Notes: generated from the letters alone by a model not told the origin. 64,000 bases of DNA from Brucella pecoris (GCF_006376675.1 NZ_VEWK01000006.1:186001-250000), one strand, 5' to 3'; shown: positions 53,857-63,985, numbered from the stretch's first letter. Made by a program: numbers and translations.

Positions 53857-55230
53857 ATGTTGAACAATAGCAATGAACTCACTGCCTGGGATCGCGATCA
53901 TTTCTTTCACCCGTCCACGCACATGGGCATGCATGCCCGTGGTGAGACGCCGACGCGTGTGCTGGAAGGCGGCGAGGGCGTGTATATTGCTGACGTGAAT
54001 GGCCGCAAGAGCCTCGACGCCTTCGCAGGTCTTTATTGCGTCAACGTTGGTTATGGGCGCACCGAAATTGCAGATGCGATTGCAGAGCAGGCGCGCAAGC
54101 TCGCCTATTATCATGCCTATGTCGGTCACGGCACCGAAGTGTCCATCACACTCGCCAAGATGATTATCGACCGCGCACCGGAGCATATGAGCCGCGTTTA
54201 TTTCGGTCTTTCGGGTTCGGATGCGAATGAAACCAATATCAAGCTGATCTGGTACTATAATAATATTCTTGGCCGTCCCGAGAAAAAGAAGATCATTTCG
54301 CGCTGGCGCGGATATCATGGTTCGGGCGTGATGACGGGCAGCATGACCGGACTTGCGACCTTCCACAACGCGTTCGACCTGCCGCGTGCGCCGATCCTGC
54401 ATACGGAGTCCCCATATTATTTCCGCCGTGCCGACCGTTCGATGAGCGAAGAGCAGTTCTCGCAACATTGCGCAGACAAGCTCGAGGAAATGATCCTTGC
54501 TGAAGGGCCAGATACGATTGCAGCCTTCATCGGCGAGCCTGTTCTGGGTACTGGCGGTATCGTCCCACCACCGGCTGGTTATTGGCAGAAAATTCAAGCC
54601 GTTCTTGATCGCTATGATATTCTGCTTGTTGCCGACGAAGTCGTCACTGGCTTTGGCCGTCTGGGCAGCATGTTCGGTTCTGATCATTACGGCATGAAGC
54701 CTGATCTGATCACCATCGCCAAGGGCCTTACCTCGGCCTATGCACCGCTTTCGGGGTCGATTGTTTCCGACCGTATGTGGCAGGTGCTGGTGCAGGGATC
54801 GGACAAGATGGGGCCTATCGGCCATGGCTGGACCTATTCCGCCCATCCGATCTGCGCAGCAGCAGGCGTCGCCAATCTCAAGCTGATTGATGAACTGAAC
54901 CTGGTAGAAAATGCGGGTTCGACCGGCGCTTATTTCCGCAAAGCGCTGCAGGATGCTCTTGGCGATCACAAGCATGTAGGTGAAATTCGCGGCGAAGGCC
55001 TGATGGCGGCAATCGAATTTGTAGAAGACCGTGACGACCGCAGGTTTTTCGACCCGTTGCTGAAGATCGGCGCACAGGTTTCTGCTGCGCTGTTGGCCAA
55101 TGATGTTATTGGGCGCGCCATGCCGGAAGGAGATATCCTGGGATTTGCGCCGCCGCTCTGCCTCACGCCCGAGGAAGCAGACAAGGTTGTAGCAGCCACG
55201 AAAAAGGCAGTCGCGACCGTCTTTGCTTGA
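53857..55230 (+). CDS. doeD: diaminobutyrate transaminase, class III aminotransferase
   Basis: The ATG at 53857 (GGAAAGG before it) gives 457 residues. A class III PLP aminotransferase with the cofactor region LLVADEVVTGFGRLGSMFG (the Asp that contacts the pyridine nitrogen) and the PLP lysine in LITIAKGLTSAYAPLSG. The N-terminal DRDHFFHPSTHMG and the FAGLYCVNVGYGR blocks are typical of this aspartate aminotransferase-like branch. In the pathway it converts diaminobutyrate to aspartate semialdehyde before DoeC acts. It ends the plus-strand unit and is followed by a strong terminator. Confidence 0.88.
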   Translation: MLNNSNELTAWDRDHFFHPSTHMGMHARGETPTRVLEGGEGVYIADVNGRKSLDAFAGLYCVNVGYGRTEIADAIAEQARKLAYYHAYVGHGTEVSITLAKMIIDRAPEHMSRVYFGLSGSDANETNIKLIWYYNNILGRPEKKKIISRWRGYHGSGVMTGSMTGLATFHNAFDLPRAPILHTESPYYFRRADRSMSEEQFSQHCADKLEEMILAEGPDTIAAFIGEPVLGTGGIVPPPAGYWQKIQAVLDRYDILLVADEVVTGFGRLGSMFGSDHYGMKPDLITIAKGLTSAYAPLSGSIVSDRMWQVLVQGSDKMGPIGHGWTYSAHPICAAAGVANLKLIDELNLVENAGSTGAYFRKALQDALGDHKHVGEIRGEGLMAAIEFVEDRDDRRFFDPLLKIGAQVSAALLANDVIGRAMPEGDILGFAPPLCLTPEEADKVVAATKKAVATVFA

Positions 55231-55236
55231 GCCATC

Positions 55237-55288
55237 AAAGGCCGTTGTCTGTCGGACGTAAGTTGTTCGATCGGCAGCGGCCTTTTTC
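55237..55288 (+). terminator. doeD terminator
   Basis: AAAGGCCGTTG (55237-55247) pairs with CAGCGGCCTTT (55275-55285), followed by TTCTTTC; intrinsic terminator 7 bases after the doeD stop. Confidence 0.75.
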
Positions 55289-55371
55289 TTTCATCCTAAG
55301 AGGTCGAGTTGATCTTGCCGAAGGTGTTTCAGTCGCCATATGTGTCGGAAAGGCATTGAGGAGCCGTTCCT

Positions 55372-55728
55372 ATGACGACGATTGAACTGAAGCGGATTTA
55401 TGAAGCTCCTTCGCCGGATGACGGCTATCGCGTACTTGTAGACCGTGTCTGGCCGCGCGGTATGACGAAGGAGAAGGCGGATATAGACCTTTGGGCCAAG
55501 GACATCGCGCCATCGACCGATCTTCGTAAATGGTTCGGCCATGATCCCACGAAATGGAACGATTTTCAGAAAAAGTACCGCGAGGAACTCGAAGGAAGTA
55601 AGCCTGCGCTGAAGGATTTGATCGCCCATGCGAAGGCGAGAGGTGGCCGACTGACACTATTATACGGCGCGAAGGACGAAGAGCACAATCAAGCGGTTGT
55701 CCTGCATGAGTTCATGCAAACTCTGTAG
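55372..55728 (+). CDS. DUF488 family protein
   Basis: A compact 118-residue DUF488 protein with the family block RVLVDRVWPRGMTKEKADIDLWAKDIAPS near residue 20-48 and WFGHDPTKWNDFQKKYREEL, then LTLLYGAKDEEHNQAVVLHEF. The family is widespread and of unknown function; conserved charged residues suggest an enzyme. Monocistronic, flanked by hairpins on both sides. Confidence 0.9.
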   Translation: MTTIELKRIYEAPSPDDGYRVLVDRVWPRGMTKEKADIDLWAKDIAPSTDLRKWFGHDPTKWNDFQKKYREELEGSKPALKDLIAHAKARGGRLTLLYGAKDEEHNQAVVLHEFMQTL

Positions 55729-55734
55729 GCAGCT

Positions 55735-55768
55735 TCGAAGAGTGCCGTAACTTTGCGGCGCTCTTCGA
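55735..55768. terminator. bidirectional hairpin between DUF488 gene and TonB receptor
   Basis: TCGAAGAGTGCCG and CGGCGCTCTTCGA form a 13-bp stem (one G-T style mismatch) with an 8-base loop, lying between two convergent genes; it can act in both directions. Confidence 0.7.
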
Positions 55769-55783
55769 TACTCAATCTTCAGA

Positions 55784-57943
55784 TCACCACTTGGTGTGGA
55801 TTTTTAGAAGCGCCTTGCGCCCTTCACCGTAACCGCAAACATAGATGCCCTGACAGCCTGCGACATAGTTTTTGTCGAACAGATTGGTGACGTTGAGGTC
55901 AACGCCCCAATTGTCTTTTTCATAACCCAGTTTCAGGTCTGCCAGTGTCACAGCCGGCACCTTGAGCGTGTTTTCTTCATCCGCGTAGGAAGAACCGAGA
56001 TAACGTACACCGCCACCGAGGGTCACGCCCTGAAAGGCACCGTCCGGTACCTTGTATTCAACAAAGACGGAGGCCTGTTGTTCCGGCAGAAGATAGGGGC
56101 GATTGCCGATGATGTCGGGGTTGCTGTCGTTCTCTTTGATCTTCAGATCATAGGCAGTTACCGAAGCTGTCAACTTCCATGCGTCGGTGATATTAGCCTG
56201 AACTTCCAGTTCGAAACCGCGAGAGTTGACCTTGCCAAGCTGTTCGCGAGCGAAACTGGAACCAGTGAGGGCGTTTTCCTTGGTCAGGTCGAACAGCGAA
56301 GCGGTAATCAATCCGTCGAAAAGTTCCGGACGGTATTTGACACCCACCTCATACTGCGTCCCCGTTTCCGGCTGAGCGTAGCTGCCGTCAGCCAGCGTTT
56401 CGATGATTGGATTGAAGAAGGTGGCAACACTGACGTAAGGCGTTATGCCATTGTCGAACTCATAGCCGAGACCCGCACGCCCGGAGGCCTTGCCCTTGTT
56501 ATACTCGTAGCTTGGCAATCCTGTCGCGTCGGTTTTGACATAGTCGTAGCGACCGTTGAGCGTCGCGATCCAGCCGTCGCCGAACTCCATTCGATCCTGA
56601 GCGTAAATGCCGATCTGGTGACGTCGCAGATCCTGATCGATATAGGGATCGAACATCGGCCCCTGCGGCTCACCATAAACCGGGTTGAAGCCGTCAATAA
56701 CGGTCGCCCCGCCCGTCTGTTGCATCTGATCGATATGGAAATAACGGTATTCCACACCGAACAGAAGGTTGTGTGTCAGCGCATCGGTCTCGACCGTGCC
56801 TTCAAGCTGATTGTCCGCAAGGAAGGTGTTGACCGTGGTATCGTGCTTGAAATTGATGCGGGCAATATTCGGATTGCCTGGTGCTGGTTGTGGCAGGAAT
56901 CCTTCGTAACCATACGCATAGAGACTGTGTTCTTGCACATGGGAAAAGCCGTAGCGGACGTTCTGGCGCACGGTCCAGTCATTGTCGAACTGGTGTTCGA
57001 ATTCATAACCGATGGAAGCCTGTTCGCGTTTGTAAGAGTCAATATCAGGCTCGGTGAAGTTCCGCTTGCGCGAAATCTTGCCGAATTCTGTGGGAACGAC
57101 CGTGCCGTAATAAGGAAGAAAGCCACCGCCATCGTGGGTCAGATCAAGATGGGTATAGTTGCCGAGAATGGTCAGCTTTGTCGCTTCGTCTGGCTTGTAT
57201 TCAATGCTCGGTGAGATGACGCCGCGAAATTCCTTTGCGAAGTCCGTATAATTGTCACCGCCCTGGATTTTACCGTTCACACGGTAGTTGACTGTATCGC
57301 TGGCCTTGTCGCCGACGTCGAAACCGAGATAGGCGTTGCCGTAGCTATTGATGCCCGTTTCGAGATAGCGCAACCGTTCGCCGGTCGGGCGCTTACTGAT
57401 ATAGTTGACAATACCGCCCGGATTGGAACCGCCGTAAAGAGCAGATGACGCGCCACGCAGAACGTCGATACGCTCAATGCCGAAGCTATCGATCAGGAAG
57501 CCGCCGAAGCCGTAGCTGAAGTTCTGCAGGCCATCGAGATAGGTGCCATATTGGGTGGCTTCGAAACCGCGAATATAGAGCCAGTCGGTATCGTTATCGA
57601 CGCCGAAAGGCTGTCCTAACACGCCCGGCGTATAGCGGAGCGCCTCATCCAGCTTCTGCGCGCCAATGGCATCCATCTGCTCCCGACCCACGACGGATAC
57701 GGATTGCGGTATCTTCTCGATGGCAACGCTGTCTTTCGACCCCGTCGTCGTTGCTGTCGGTACAAAACCGTTTACAGGCGCAACGCCTTCATCGCTGCGG
57801 CCATTTCCTGTCTGCACAACGACTGTGTCGAGGCGAACCGCATTGTTCGCGTCTTGCGCACCGGCCGTTGAGAGCGGCAGAACTGCAAGTGCTGCGCCGC
57901 TGGCCAGCAGGGTCAGGAAATGTTGCTTTATCGATGTCGTCAT
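55784..57943 (-). CDS. TonB-dependent siderophore receptor (FhuA/FoxA-like)
   Basis: From the ATG at 57943 the protein has 719 residues with a signal peptide (MTTSIKQHFLTLLASGAALAVLPLSTAGAQ). A TonB-box region follows with LDTVVVQTG, then the plug EKIPQSVSVVGREQMDAIGAQKLDEALRYTPGVLGQPFG and the plug core IDVLRGASSALYGGSNPGGIVNYISKRPT. The 22-strand barrel ends with LKIHTKW, as expected of outer-membrane receptors. The ENPGGIVNYISKRP block is typical of ferric hydroxamate (ferrichrome/ferrioxamine) receptors. An AraC regulator lies next to it upstream. The ligand is inferred only from the class. Confidence 0.9.
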   Translation of the reverse strand: MTTSIKQHFLTLLASGAALAVLPLSTAGAQDANNAVRLDTVVVQTGNGRSDEGVAPVNGFVPTATTTGSKDSVAIEKIPQSVSVVGREQMDAIGAQKLDEALRYTPGVLGQPFGVDNDTDWLYIRGFEATQYGTYLDGLQNFSYGFGGFLIDSFGIERIDVLRGASSALYGGSNPGGIVNYISKRPTGERLRYLETGINSYGNAYLGFDVGDKASDTVNYRVNGKIQGGDNYTDFAKEFRGVISPSIEYKPDEATKLTILGNYTHLDLTHDGGGFLPYYGTVVPTEFGKISRKRNFTEPDIDSYKREQASIGYEFEHQFDNDWTVRQNVRYGFSHVQEHSLYAYGYEGFLPQPAPGNPNIARINFKHDTTVNTFLADNQLEGTVETDALTHNLLFGVEYRYFHIDQMQQTGGATVIDGFNPVYGEPQGPMFDPYIDQDLRRHQIGIYAQDRMEFGDGWIATLNGRYDYVKTDATGLPSYEYNKGKASGRAGLGYEFDNGITPYVSVATFFNPIIETLADGSYAQPETGTQYEVGVKYRPELFDGLITASLFDLTKENALTGSSFAREQLGKVNSRGFELEVQANITDAWKLTASVTAYDLKIKENDSNPDIIGNRPYLLPEQQASVFVEYKVPDGAFQGVTLGGGVRYLGSSYADEENTLKVPAVTLADLKLGYEKDNWGVDLNVTNLFDKNYVAGCQGIYVCGYGEGRKALLKIHTKW

Positions 57944-58160
57944 CCGGTGCAAGCCCCTCGAGAAATCCCATATGTGCTCCGGCTTTTTGATACCCGTTAG
58001 GGCTTCAGCCGGGTGCGACGAATGCGTCGGCGTTGCCACGCATCGCAAATTAATATGAGTATTTACATCAAGATATCTCTGGAAGATTGTTCGTTATTTC
58101 GCCCAATTGAATGATATTTGGCTAATGTACAGCGCCCTTTGAATATCACTTGATCCGGGT

Positions 58161-59039
58161 CTAGTGGAACTGCTGTCTGACCCAAGCCGCAGGCGTGATA
58201 CCGGTGAGTTTCTTGAAAACACGGGTGAAATGCGCCTGGTCGGCGAAACCGGTGAGGGCTGCGATATGCGGCAGTGCCGCACTTGGTTGCCGGAGCAATA
58301 TCTGGGCCCGGTCGATGCGTTTCTGCATCTGCCAGGCGTGAGGCGAAATGCCAGTCGAAGCCTTGAAGGCGCTGCAAAAATAGGATTCGGATAATCCGGC
58401 GAGCGCCGCCAATTCCTGCAGGCGGATAACACGGGCGTAATTGTCTTCCATGAATTCGGTCACACGGCGCAGTTGTCGCGGCGAAAGCTTGCTGTTACGG
58501 GTCCTTTGTTCCAGTTGCGCTTCAAAGAGTTCGGCGACAAGCGCCATTAGCAAACCTTCTCCATAAAGGTTGTGCATCGGTGCCTTCGAAAGGCATTCTT
58601 CCGCCAGTAGGGAACCGATCTGCTCAATCTTCGGGCTAGAGAAGAACAGGCGTGGTTTCTCCATGCTGCTTTTGTTCAGCATGTAACCGAAGCGCTGTTG
58701 CAGAGCAGCAATATCGAAATGCAAATCGAGATGCTTCAGTTTTCCGGGGCGTGTCACATGGCTCCAGATCGTCATGCCCGCAGGTATGTAGCAGAGCTTT
58801 TGCTGCGGTTGAGCATTGACCGACGCATGATTGGTTTGTTCAGGGCCGATGGTCAGCTCACCTCGGCTTTCAAGTACAAGAAAAAGACGCGGCGCTTGTG
58901 AAACATATTCTCCGCGCGCGGCTGGTCCGCAATTGACAGACCATACGTCGGCTATTGCGCCATTCCATACGCGATAGTGAAGATCGTCCAGCAAGCTGAC
59001 GTCTTCGATGTGGCTCTTCATGTGCGGATGGAAGCCCAA
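58161..59039 (-). CDS. AraC-family transcriptional regulator
   Basis: A 292-residue AraC protein. The C-terminal double helix-turn-helix includes IRLQELAALAGLSESYFCSAFKASTGISPHAWQMQKRIDRAQILL and the signature ALPHIAALTGFADQAHFTRVFKKLTGITPAAWVR. The N-terminal cupin-like half probably senses a siderophore or iron state. It lies between the receptor and the ATPase and is the likely activator of both; this is common for siderophore loci. Confidence 0.92.
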   Translation of the reverse strand: MGFHPHMKSHIEDVSLLDDLHYRVWNGAIADVWSVNCGPAARGEYVSQAPRLFLVLESRGELTIGPEQTNHASVNAQPQQKLCYIPAGMTIWSHVTRPGKLKHLDLHFDIAALQQRFGYMLNKSSMEKPRLFFSSPKIEQIGSLLAEECLSKAPMHNLYGEGLLMALVAELFEAQLEQRTRNSKLSPRQLRRVTEFMEDNYARVIRLQELAALAGLSESYFCSAFKASTGISPHAWQMQKRIDRAQILLRQPSAALPHIAALTGFADQAHFTRVFKKLTGITPAAWVRQQFH

Positions 59040-59134
59040 ACTCTTTTTTCCTGATGGTGTTTCTCAAAACATGTATATCTTTCTCATATTTTACTATCAA
59101 CCGTTGATGAACTGCTTTATTGCAGGGCGGATAT

Positions 59135-59151
59135 CTAGGTCCTGACCCTAG
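59135..59151. promoter_or_regulatory. inverted repeat CTAGG-N7-CCTAG before the FhuC-like gene
   Basis: CTAGG (59135-59139) and CCTAG (59147-59151) flank TCCTGAC, about 28 bases before the ATPase start; TGACC also repeats directly near 59143 and 59155. Possible AraC-type or iron regulator site; weak evidence. Confidence 0.3.
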
Positions 59152-59178
59152 AGTTGACCAAAATCAGGAATGAGATTG

Positions 59179-59958
59179 ATGGCCACCGCTTTGTTCGAAC
59201 TTGAGAATGTCACCTTTTCAGTTGCCGGACGCACACTGTTGCAGCCACTGACGATGTCGATCCCGGCAGGAAGTTTGACAGCGCTTATCGGGCACAACGG
59301 GTCGAGCAAATCGACACTTCTGAAAATCCTGGCCCGGCAACAGCCCGCTTCCGGCGGCATTTTACGCTTTGCAGGCAAAGCACTCGGTGAATGGGGTGAC
59401 CGTGAGTTCGCGCGCAAGCTCGCCTATCTGCCACAGCAGACGGCACCTGCCGGAGGCATGTTGGTCAAGGAACTCGTCGCTTTAGGACGGTATCCATGGC
59501 ATGGCGCCCTTGGCCGCTTCGGAGTAGCCGACCGCCAGAAAGTGGATGAAGCGATCGAACTGACCGGGATCGGCCCTTTCGCGAACCGTTTGGTCGACAC
59601 GCTTTCAGGCGGTGAACGTCAGCGCGTCTGGCTTGCCATGCTGGTTGCTCAGGATGCTGAATGTCTTTTGCTTGATGAACCGACATCGGCGCTTGATATC
59701 GCGCACCAGATCGAAGTTCTCTCGCTTGTGCGTAAGCTGTCACACGAAAAGGAACTGAGCGTCTTCGTCGTGTTGCATGACGTGAACATGGCTGCGCGCT
59801 TTTGCGATGAGGTGTTCGCGCTTCACAGCGGCAGGTTGATCGCGCAATCGACCCCCAAGGGGATCATGGTGCCGGAACGCCTTGAGGAAATCTACGGCAT
59901 TCCGATGGAAGTCATGCAGCACGTCTCTACGGGCCGGCTGATCGCTTCGCCGCGATAG
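59179..59958 (+). CDS. FhuC-type ferric siderophore ABC ATPase
   Basis: About 259 residues from the ATG at 59179 (59170 possible). Walker A reads GHNGSSKSTLLKIL, with Ser in place of the usual Gly before Lys. The signature is LSGGERQRVWLAMLVAQ, Walker B is [16 protein letters not shown], and the switch is VFVVLHDVNMAARF. The IPMEVMQHVSTGRLIASPR end is typical of the FecE/FhuC branch. The gene stands alone: no permease or binding-protein gene follows in this window, so it would have to work with subunits encoded elsewhere. Confidence 0.9.
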   Translation: MATALFELENVTFSVAGRTLLQPLTMSIPAGSLTALIGHNGSSKSTLLKILARQQPASGGILRFAGKALGEWGDREFARKLAYLPQQTAPAGGMLVKELVALGRYPWHGALGRFGVADRQKVDEAIELTGIGPFANRLVDTLSGGERQRVWLAMLVAQDAECLLLDEPTSALDIAHQIEVLSLVRKLSHEKELSVFVVLHDVNMAARFCDEVFALHSGRLIAQSTPKGIMVPERLEEIYGIPMEVMQHVSTGRLIASPR

Positions 59959-59961
59959 CTA

Positions 59962-60615
59962 TCAATCTCTACCTTCTTCAGGTGCTCCCAGCGGAAATAA
60001 CTGACGGAATGGCCGTGCTTCGTCGAGTGCACGGGCATAACTCGGTCGTGCAAGCAGGCGTTCGCGATAGGCCCAGACATTGGCGAATTTTTTGGGAATG
60101 GCATAGGTCCAGTCTGCGTAGAGCAGGGAAGGTGCCGCAGCGCAGTCGGCGAGGCTGAAATCATCGCCCGAGACCCATTCGCGCCGCTCCATATGCCGAT
60201 CCAGAAATGCGTAGGCTGTATCGAACGCCGCTCGCCAACGGTTGCCGCCGTCGTCGTGTTCTCGGCCAATTGCAATATAAACAAGGCGTTGTTGTGGATA
60301 GTTTATGTAGTTATCGAAGAAACGATCCCACATTCGCACATCCGCACTGGCAAGTGGATCAGACGGGATCAATCGCTTGGTCTGAGGATAGGCTGCTTCG
60401 AGATATTCGATAATACCAGTCGCTTCAAACACCAGTTTTCCATTGTCCGTTAGTACTGGAAATTTACCGAAGGGCCAAAGTGCAGCGAACTCGCTGGCTA
60501 CCGGTTCCGTACCATCGAGCATTTTTGCTTCGAAGGCGATGTCCTTTTCATAGAAGGCTGTTATCGCCTTCTGGCAATATGACGAGAATGGGTGAAGGTA
60601 GAGTTTCAAGGTCAT
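59962..60615 (-). CDS. glutathione S-transferase family protein
   Basis: From the ATG at 60615, with GGGAGG six bases before it, the protein has 217 residues. The thioredoxin-like N-terminal domain includes LYLHPFSSYCQKAITAFYEKDIAFEAKML and GKFPVLTDNGKLVFEATGIIEYLEAAYP, the glutathione-binding cis-Pro and Glu-Ala/Ser-type loop. The all-alpha C-terminal domain has SLADCAAAPSLLYADW. It is convergent with the FhuC gene and 33 bases downstream of dctD. Substrate unknown. Confidence 0.9.
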   Translation of the reverse strand: MTLKLYLHPFSSYCQKAITAFYEKDIAFEAKMLDGTEPVASEFAALWPFGKFPVLTDNGKLVFEATGIIEYLEAAYPQTKRLIPSDPLASADVRMWDRFFDNYINYPQQRLVYIAIGREHDDGGNRWRAAFDTAYAFLDRHMERREWVSGDDFSLADCAAAPSLLYADWTYAIPKKFANVWAYRERLLARPSYARALDEARPFRQLFPLGAPEEGRD

Positions 60616-60647
60616 CATGGTCCTCCCAGACAGATGGCAGATGAGCT

Positions 60648-62000
60648 TCAATCACCATTGGCGCGATAGTCCGCACGATTGATGCCATGGCGCTGCATCT
60701 TATCGTAAAAGGTCTTTCGCGGAATACCGAGCGCGTCGATTGTTTCCTGAACATTGCCATTATTGGCGGCGAGCGTTTCGCGGATAAGAGTTTCTTCGTA
60801 GCGTTCGAGCCGTTTTGGAAGGGGCTCTTGATCGCTGGCCACTGGCTGCGGGGATTGGGCTGGTTTTGCAACGCCAAGTGCCACACGGTCGGCGAAATGC
60901 GCCAGTTCGCGGACATTCCCCGGCCAGTTGTGGTTCGTTAGATGGCGGTGTATGGCGGTATCGATTGCTGGCACATCCCGACTAAAGCGCTTTGCAGCCC
61001 GCGTCAAAAAATGTGCGAAAAGCAATGGAATATCGTCCCGTCTTTCTCTAAGCGGAGGGATGGAAAGGGTGACGACGTTCAGCCGGTAATACAGATCCTC
61101 ACGGAAATCACCTCTCTGTACGGGGTCGCCAAGATCGATTTTTGCTGCCGCGACGACGCGCAGATCCACCGGACGAACCTCATTCGTACCGAGCGGAGTA
61201 ATTTCCCGCATTTCAAGGACACGTAAGAGTTTAACCTGCGTCGTAGCGGGCATGCTTTCAATTTCATCCAGAAACAGCGTGCCGCCGCTTGCATGTTCGA
61301 TACGCCCCAGCCGCTTTTTCTGAGCCCCAGTGAACGCGCCTGCCTCATGACCGAACAATTCGGTTTCAATCACCGTTTCCGGCAGGGCTCCGCAGTTGAG
61401 CGCCACAAAATTGCCTTTGCGGCGACGGCTCCAATCGTGCAGCAACTGTGCGACGACTTCCTTGCCGCTACCAGTTTCACCAGCCACGAGCACATCGACA
61501 TCCGTGTCGGCGATATCGCGCAAAGTTCTGCGCAGGTTTTCCATCGCGGGTGTCTGGCCAATCAGCGGTAGATCGCCTTCTACATTATCGGCGGCTTCGC
61601 GCAGTGCGCGGTTTTCAAGGATCAGTTGGCGCTTTTCCCATGCGCGGCGGATGCTGTGCACGAGCCTGTCGGCCGCAAACGGCTTGGCGATGAAATCATA
61701 TGCGCCGTCCTGAATGGCCCGCACGGCCATCGGAATATCACCGTGGCCGGTAATCAGGATCACGGGCAGATCTGGATCAATCGCTTTGATCCGTGCAAAG
61801 AACTGGAGACCATCGATCTGCGGCATGCGGACATCTGTAACGACCACGCCGTCATAATCGGAGGTAACGCTGTTCAAGGCATCGAAGGCGTTTGGAAAAT
61901 CAGCAACATCGAAACCGGCAAGTTCAAGCGTTTGACGGGTGGCGCGGCGTAGTGCCTTGTCGTCATCTACGAGAATGACCGAGGGGGATTTATCCATCAT
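60648..62000 (-). CDS. dctD: C4-dicarboxylate response regulator, sigma-54 dependent
   Basis: A 450-residue NtrC-type activator. The receiver (residues 1-125) has acidic residues DDDK at the start and the phosphorylation Asp in [13 protein letters not shown]. The AAA+ domain has Walker [16 protein letters not shown], the sigma-54 contact loop [10 protein letters not shown], Walker [14 protein letters not shown] and the R-finger region. The C-terminal Fis-type helix-turn-helix is [25 protein letters not shown]. The start overlaps the dctB stop. It should bind the two TTGTGC-type sites at the right window edge and activate the sigma-54 promoter there. Confidence 0.95.
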   Translation of the reverse strand: MMDKSPSVILVDDDKALRRATRQTLELAGFDVADFPNAFDALNSVTSDYDGVVVTDVRMPQIDGLQFFARIKAIDPDLPVILITGHGDIPMAVRAIQDGAYDFIAKPFAADRLVHSIRRAWEKRQLILENRALREAADNVEGDLPLIGQTPAMENLRRTLRDIADTDVDVLVAGETGSGKEVVAQLLHDWSRRRKGNFVALNCGALPETVIETELFGHEAGAFTGAQKKRLGRIEHASGGTLFLDEIESMPATTQVKLLRVLEMREITPLGTNEVRPVDLRVVAAAKIDLGDPVQRGDFREDLYYRLNVVTLSIPPLRERRDDIPLLFAHFLTRAAKRFSRDVPAIDTAIHRHLTNHNWPGNVRELAHFADRVALGVAKPAQSPQPVASDQEPLPKRLERYEETLIRETLAANNGNVQETIDALGIPRKTFYDKMQRHGINRADYRANGD

Positions 62001-63853
62001 GCTTTTCTCAGTTCTATGCGGAACGATGTGCCTATGACGCTGCTTTCGGCGGATATGGTCCCGCCATAGTCGGTGACGATCTCCTTGACGATCACAAGAC
62101 CAAGGCCAAGACCTTTTTCTTTCGATGTATTGAAGGGAGAAAACAGATTGTCGCGAATATGTTGCGGTATGCCCGATCCATTGTCGGAAACCGTTATGAT
62201 GACCTTACCGTTATTTTCATGAGTACGAACTTCTACTCGTCCATCATTCTTTTCCAAATCAATGGCTTCTAGTGCATTTTGAAACAAGTTTATGAAAACC
62301 TGTTCAAGCCTGATCGAATGACCGATGACACGCAGTTCGGACGGTGGCAACGCTATATCCAGTTGATCCATCCGCCCGGAGAAACGGCTCCGCAACAATA
62401 CGAGTGCGCCTGAAATGACCTGACGGAGCGAAGTTGGTTCGGAGGGTGAGCGTCCTTTTCTCGCGAGCGCTTTCAGATCGCTGGTGATTGTGCCGATACG
62501 ATCTGTCAGTGCGGCGATTTCGCTGAGATTTTCAGCGGCATCTGAAAGGCGCTTCCGTTCGATGAAAGTTTTAGCGTTATCTGCATAGGCACGAATGGTT
62601 GCAACGGGTTGATTGATTTCATGTGCCACGCCCGCCGCCACTTGCCCCATAATGGCAAGCCGGTTGGCATGAACGAGATCCTGCTGCACACCTTGCAGCG
62701 TTGTTTCGGTGCGGTGGTGGTCGCTGATCTCGGCTTGTAGTCTGTCGCGTGCCAGACTGAGATCGCGGGTACGCTCTTCAACTCGTTCTTCCAGTTCTGC
62801 CTGCGTACGCCGGGCATCGGCAATGCGTGCCACGATCTTTTGTCTGCGTCTTAGAAGAAGTCCGCCGACCATTGCCGCTGCAGCCAATACGATGAAAGCG
62901 AACAATCGGGCCTCGCGGATAGCCGCTGGAATTTGCGGGCGAATTGGCGCTAGACTGTACATCTGCCAGGGGGTGGACGGTACTATCGAACGGATAGCAA
63001 GAAAATCGGTGTTGCGAGCATTACCGGGTAACAAGGCATCAATAAGCATAACATCATCGCCATCACTTGATTTCACCGACAGAGGCAGGGGGCTCAGGGA
63101 AGCATCACCGAACTGAAGGCTGTCACGGATGGACCGGAGCTGTTCCTGGCCGATTGAACCAATGGTCATGAAACGCCAGGAAGGCAGGCTTGTAATCAGA
63201 ACGATATTGCGCTCATCCGTCACAAAGGTTGGTCGCCCGGCATTGTTCCAGTCACTCTCCAATCGATCGAATTCCAGCTTGACGACGATCACACCGAGCG
63301 GGCCGCCCGGACCATCGATACGGCGGGATATATATAGACCGGGACGGTTGCTGACATTGCCGAGCGCGAAATATTCAGCGGCGCCATTCTTCAATGCATC
63401 GTGGAAATAGGGGCGAAACTTGTAATCGTTGCCGACAAAGCTGACTGGCCCGCGCCAATTGCTTGCAGCAATGGCAATGCCATCCATGCCCACGAGATAG
63501 ATGACGGCTGCTTGCGTACCTTCAGCCAGCGTCTCTAGTTTCTCGTTCAACGGATTGATTGTTGCAGGCGTTTTGTCCCGTAGCGCCGCTTCCAGCGCCT
63601 TGTCCTTTGATAGCACCAGAGGAAGTGCCCGTTGCTTGTCGAGAACGGCGCGCAATAACGCGGTATTCAGGTTGGCATCGATCCTTGCCTGTTCGCTCAA
63701 TGTCAGGACGGCTTTGTCTCGCGCCATATCGCCGACAATCCAGAAAGCAAGCGCGAAAACTGCAGCCCAAAACAATCCGAACAACGCCCATGTGCGGCGG
63801 TTGGAACTTGCTGGGTGGGCTTGGATGCCCATTGTTGATGAGGTCGAGTTCAT
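61997..63853 (-). CDS. dctB: C4-dicarboxylate sensor histidine kinase
   Basis: Taking the ATG at 63853 gives 618 residues; other starts at 63862 and a GTG at 63877 are possible and would overlap a DctD-like site. The first membrane helix ([20 protein letters not shown]) is followed by a large periplasmic double-PAS sensor with DctB landmarks ([24 protein letters not shown] and [10 protein letters not shown]). A second helix near 300 and a coiled coil with [21 protein letters not shown] follow. The H-box is [25 protein letters not shown]1 and G2 boxes ([26 protein letters not shown]) complete the kinase. Confidence 0.94.
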   Translation of the reverse strand: MNSTSSTMGIQAHPASSNRRTWALFGLFWAAVFALAFWIVGDMARDKAVLTLSEQARIDANLNTALLRAVLDKQRALPLVLSKDKALEAALRDKTPATINPLNEKLETLAEGTQAAVIYLVGMDGIAIAASNWRGPVSFVGNDYKFRPYFHDALKNGAAEYFALGNVSNRPGLYISRRIDGPGGPLGVIVVKLEFDRLESDWNNAGRPTFVTDERNIVLITSLPSWRFMTIGSIGQEQLRSIRDSLQFGDASLSPLPLSVKSSDGDDVMLIDALLPGNARNTDFLAIRSIVPSTPWQMYSLAPIRPQIPAAIREARLFAFIVLAAAAMVGGLLLRRRQKIVARIADARRTQAELEERVEERTRDLSLARDRLQAEISDHHRTETTLQGVQQDLVHANRLAIMGQVAAGVAHEINQPVATIRAYADNAKTFIERKRLSDAAENLSEIAALTDRIGTITSDLKALARKGRSPSEPTSLRQVISGALVLLRSRFSGRMDQLDIALPPSELRVIGHSIRLEQVFINLFQNALEAIDLEKNDGRVEVRTHENNGKVIITVSDNGSGIPQHIRDNLFSPFNTSKEKGLGLGLVIVKEIVTDYGGTISAESSVIGTSFRIELRKA

Positions 63854-63861
63854 TATTGGCA

Positions 63862-63881
63862 TTGTGCAATATTTCACACAA
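63862..63881. promoter_or_regulatory. candidate DctD upstream site 1 (TTGTGCAATATTTCACACAA)
   Basis: Imperfect dyad TTGTGC-N8-ACACAA. It repeats the layout of the site at 63895 exactly 33 bp (three helical turns) away, as expected of paired NtrC-type activator sites. Confidence 0.6.
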
Positions 63882-63894
63882 ATCGGAAATGAAA

Positions 63895-63914
63895 TTGTGC
63901 GGATAATCGCACTT
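63895..63914. promoter_or_regulatory. candidate DctD upstream site 2 (TTGTGCGGATAATCGCACTT)
   Basis: Dyad with GTGCG and CGCAC arms, near the rhizobial DctD consensus. It lies about 72 bases before the sigma-54 promoter at the right edge. Confidence 0.65.
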
Positions 63915-63985
63915 TTGTTACGTTTCTGTCCGAATAAATGGCACTAAATCTAATAAAACAATTAGTTAATAAGCAGCCAGCAAAC

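Noticed and set aside
56078..57214. Long plus-strand frame across the TonB receptor gene
   Set aside because: Shadow of the receptor, which has plug and barrel motifs in order.
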